NCBI GenBank assembly: GCA_002426025.1
Contig: DINP01000049.1
Coordinates: forward strand, 3,545 to 9,280
DNA: 5,736 nucleotides
Source of the DNA: Bacteroidales bacterium UBA5537
GTDB taxonomy: Bacteria; Bacteroidota; Bacteroidia; Bacteroidales; Lentimicrobiaceae
Direction of reading: 5' to 3'
The position numbers were made by a program, and so were the translations under genes. This document shows, piece by piece, positions 5,501 through 5,736 of the stretch. The number at the start of each line of letters is the position of its first letter. Positions within the stretch are counted from its first letter, which is position 1. The notes beneath the pieces are model-generated. The model was not told the DNA's origin. It did no database searches and worked only from the letters and a program-made list of their open reading frames with translations.

Positions 5501-5736
5501 ATTTTTAATGGTGTAACGCCCCAGTTCTGCTCAACTGAAGCGTTTAATATCCTCGAAATTGATAAATCTGTTGAATATTTTTATGACATGACAGGATCAA
5601 ACATCTCCTGCCAGGTTTACGATTGGACGCAAGGAGGACTATGGATAGCAGGTGGTAGTAGTTTTTATGCTGCCGATCTTGCTGACAATGGAATTTATGG
5701 AAACTTTGTGCTGTGGAGTGATTTAATTGAACTGCA
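2471..5736 (+). CDS. Giant secreted modular repeat protein, probable surface beta-helix protein (3' truncated by window)
   Basis: An open frame of 1088 codons from the ATG at 2471 to the window end, with no stop. Residues 1-21 form a signal peptide: K2, a hydrophobic stretch L4-I17, and a likely cleavage S-F-G/Q after residue 21. The mature chain is rich in Asn, Thr, Gly and Ser with many short alternating strands, as expected of a right-handed beta-helix or adhesin-like exported protein. It consists of modules of about 700 residues, each opening W-T-G-A-x-S-T-x-W-N and followed by N-W and P-x-x-x-T-D-x-V-I-P; module 1 spans 25-723 and closes with D709-P-Y-N-R-I-D-W, and module 2 starts at W724. 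Paired cysteines recur at matching sites, for example C-N-N-L-T and C-N-S-L-T. No enzymatic motif was recognised. Such proteins in Bacteroidota often end in a type IX secretion domain, which would lie outside the window. The function is probably adhesion or a surface or extracellular structure; this is inference. It may share a transcript with the acylphosphatase-like gene 48 bases upstream. Confidence 0.88.
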   Translation, partial: MKNLFQILAMLALFISIESFGQKTWTGATSTAWNTATNWSPAGIPIATDNVIIPSAPANQPLVSGTLTPVCNNLTINSGATLTINGTTSSNALLTASGSTIIYGSLSVGSAITHFGTLTVNNITWASGSSMSGAINGGVNVSGNWEFATGSAVSMGYSTVTFTGSANSNITSNSANSNFYGLTINKTGGASVSIVSASTSSLTINGAINIGSGAVLNGQADITTILKGNLTNAGNIYMNAGTLSFERTSGTQSVQINTNDYFNSLNINTGGTVSITTSYYMQLMGSLTIQSGVFNPNGNLVALWGNWTNNVGPDAFVEGTGTVSFNGGNYHQYCTGETFNILEVNKTLGGALRVAVGTVTCAQYDWTAGAVDVGVSGTFTALDLADDGIRGSFYVNPGCTINLYQDASQSGDLGGNLTFTDGGTINIYGGLGSVCHWPANANASITMNDGELNFADRGILIQNNATYTFTTNITGGTIKTAKDFTNIRTGFALTAGTLEMVGTTNNVLACAQGSLFNLKINKGSTGMVTLNSNAIINGLITIESGTFLANGKVISAMGGVTVNNGGVLWIENSAQLQIGNTKSLLVNEGGAFRSIGLPLSRNRLTHFSGYFEVQIHGTIAAIHTIFEYNYGLNVWGSATVDLLYPFDYCTFQNGTDRLLLFGNNQELLIRGASFPTATAVNNVWKNNDAGRVNFKDATGAFTGPAYELDPYNRIDWSTTQPGLWTGAISTDWNIAGNWDDLLVPTITTDVVIPATAPNMPIVGNANAVCNSLTVNGMLTIANRTLETGTAIINGNLSMNHYLGVFKVNGNITWNLGSTASISAMSTIRVKGDWTYNTGANVQLTNGSVYFEGFTFTRIYNYDDNSSFNEIYVTKTESSNLSFDAGSTYPIRVKNFYVDYNSEFYSNAAQNLNVTGNFYSFSTTQLVNGAIVFEGSNHIFIPHPDAFYHDIIFNQSGTVTLNQTNTNMLDVRGDIVINSGIFNAENSIIKLGGSWINNVGESAFNETGSRVIFNGVTPQFCSTEAFNILEIDKSVEYFYDMTGSNISCQVYDWTQGGLWIAGGSSFYAADLADNGIYGNFVLWSDLIEL
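2897..3037 (+). repeat. Nested unit 1a (residues 143-189)
   Basis: First of three short units in module 1: begins G-N-W, has a central S-T-V-T-F-T-G strand and ends F-Y-G-L-T-I-N-K. The pattern G-x-W ... T-V-x-F-x-G ... F-x-x-L-x-I-x-K recurs in the other five units. Confidence 0.65.
3152..3283 (+). repeat. Nested unit 1b (residues 228-271)
   Basis: Second unit in module 1, 85 residues after unit 1a: begins G-N-L-T-N-A-G, centre G-T-L-S-F-E-R, end Y-F-N-S-L-N-I-N. The tryptophan of the unit consensus is replaced by leucine. Confidence 0.6.
3383..3520 (+). repeat. Nested unit 1c (residues 305-350)
   Basis: Third unit in module 1, 77 residues after unit 1b: G-N-W-T-N-N-V-G, then G-T-V-S-F-N-G, a cysteine (Y-C-T-G-E), and F-N-I-L-E-V-N-K. 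It is the unit most similar to its module 2 partner. Confidence 0.7.
4961..5104 (+). repeat. Nested unit 2a (residues 831-878)
   Basis: Partner of unit 1a, 688 residues later: G-D-W-T-Y-N-T-G, then G-S-V-Y-F-E-G and F-N-E-I-Y-V-T-K. Confidence 0.62.
5213..5344 (+). repeat. Nested unit 2b (residues 915-958)
   Basis: Partner of unit 1b, 687 residues later and 84 residues after unit 2a: G-N-F at the start, G-A-I-V-F-E-G in the centre and F-Y-H-D-I-I-F-N near the end. As in unit 1b, the consensus tryptophan is absent. Confidence 0.6.
5444..5581 (+). repeat. Nested unit 2c (residues 992-1037)
   Basis: Partner of unit 1c, 687 residues later and 77 residues after unit 2b: G-S-W-I-N-N-V-G, R-V-I-F-N-G, F-C-S-T-E and F-N-I-L-E-I-D-K. 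The cysteine position is kept. Confidence 0.7.

Larger units (their letters stand above)
4640..5736 (+). repeat. Protein-level tandem module 2 (from residue 724, truncated)
   Basis: This is the second copy, of which 365 residues are visible. Its opening W724-T-G-A-I-S-T-D-W-N-I-A-G-N-W matches module 1, as do V-C-N-S-L-T-V, the three G-D/N/S-W/F units (from 831, 915 and 992), E-A-F-N-I-L-E-I-D-K, C-Q-V-Y-D-W-T and A-D-L-A-D-N-G-I. Landmarks after the opening lie 686-688 residues after their module 1 partners. The first section is about 11 residues shorter than in module 1. Confidence 0.85.

Noticed and set aside
4515..5502. Short frames 4515-4709 (+), 4585-4848 (-) and 5308-5502 (-)
   Set aside because: They are shadows of the giant gene and lack any domain or initiation signal.
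2471..5736. CRISPR-like or recent DNA tandem repeat
   Set aside because: The periodicity is at the protein level with clear nucleotide divergence between modules; there are no short identical repeats with spacers.

Overview
The window looks like a chromosomal piece from a member of the Bacteroidota. Four things point there: start codons with little or no Shine-Dalgarno sequence, a match to the Bacteroidetes TTTG / TAnnTTTG promoter pattern, a signal peptide ending in S-F-G-Q, and a very long N/T/G/S-rich secreted repeat protein opening with a W-T-G-A-x-S-T-x-W-N motif typical of Bacteroidota surface proteins. I cannot name a genus.

Left part (1-1907), molybdenum cofactor (Moco) block. Three closely packed plus-strand genes: moaC (20-475), a small four-helix membrane protein of unknown function starting at a GTG (486-959), and a fusion of a MOSC domain to a MogA/MoaB-type molybdopterin adenylyltransferase (984-1907). 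Spacers are 10 and 24 bases, so one transcript is likely; its promoter and probably other moa genes lie left of the window. MoaC acts early (cyclic pyranopterin formation), MogA late (adenylylation of molybdopterin before metal insertion), and the MOSC domain is a cysteine-bearing sulfur/Moco-related module. A 7-bp perfect hairpin straddles the stop codon of the fusion gene.

Middle part (1908-2470). A 239-base AT-rich spacer holds a near-palindrome, a 12-base-period direct repeat and a good Bacteroidetes-type promoter, followed by a 91-residue acylphosphatase-fold protein (2147-2422) in which the catalytic arginine is replaced by alanine. A 48-base gap with a dyad touching the next start codon leads into the last gene.

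Right part (2471-5736). One uninterrupted reading frame of 1088 codons runs off the window. It encodes a secreted, probably beta-helical giant protein. I translated it by hand and found no stop. It is built of modules of about 690-700 residues. Module 1 (residues 25-723) is complete and module 2 (from 724) is cut by the window edge. Each module contains a nested series of three shorter G-N/D/S-W units at nearly identical spacings. The protein is probably a surface adhesin or structural protein, and a type IX secretion C-terminal domain would be expected beyond the edge, but that is inference. The most interesting points are the two-level repeat structure and its pairing with a catalytically degenerate acylphosphatase-like gene under what looks like a shared promoter.
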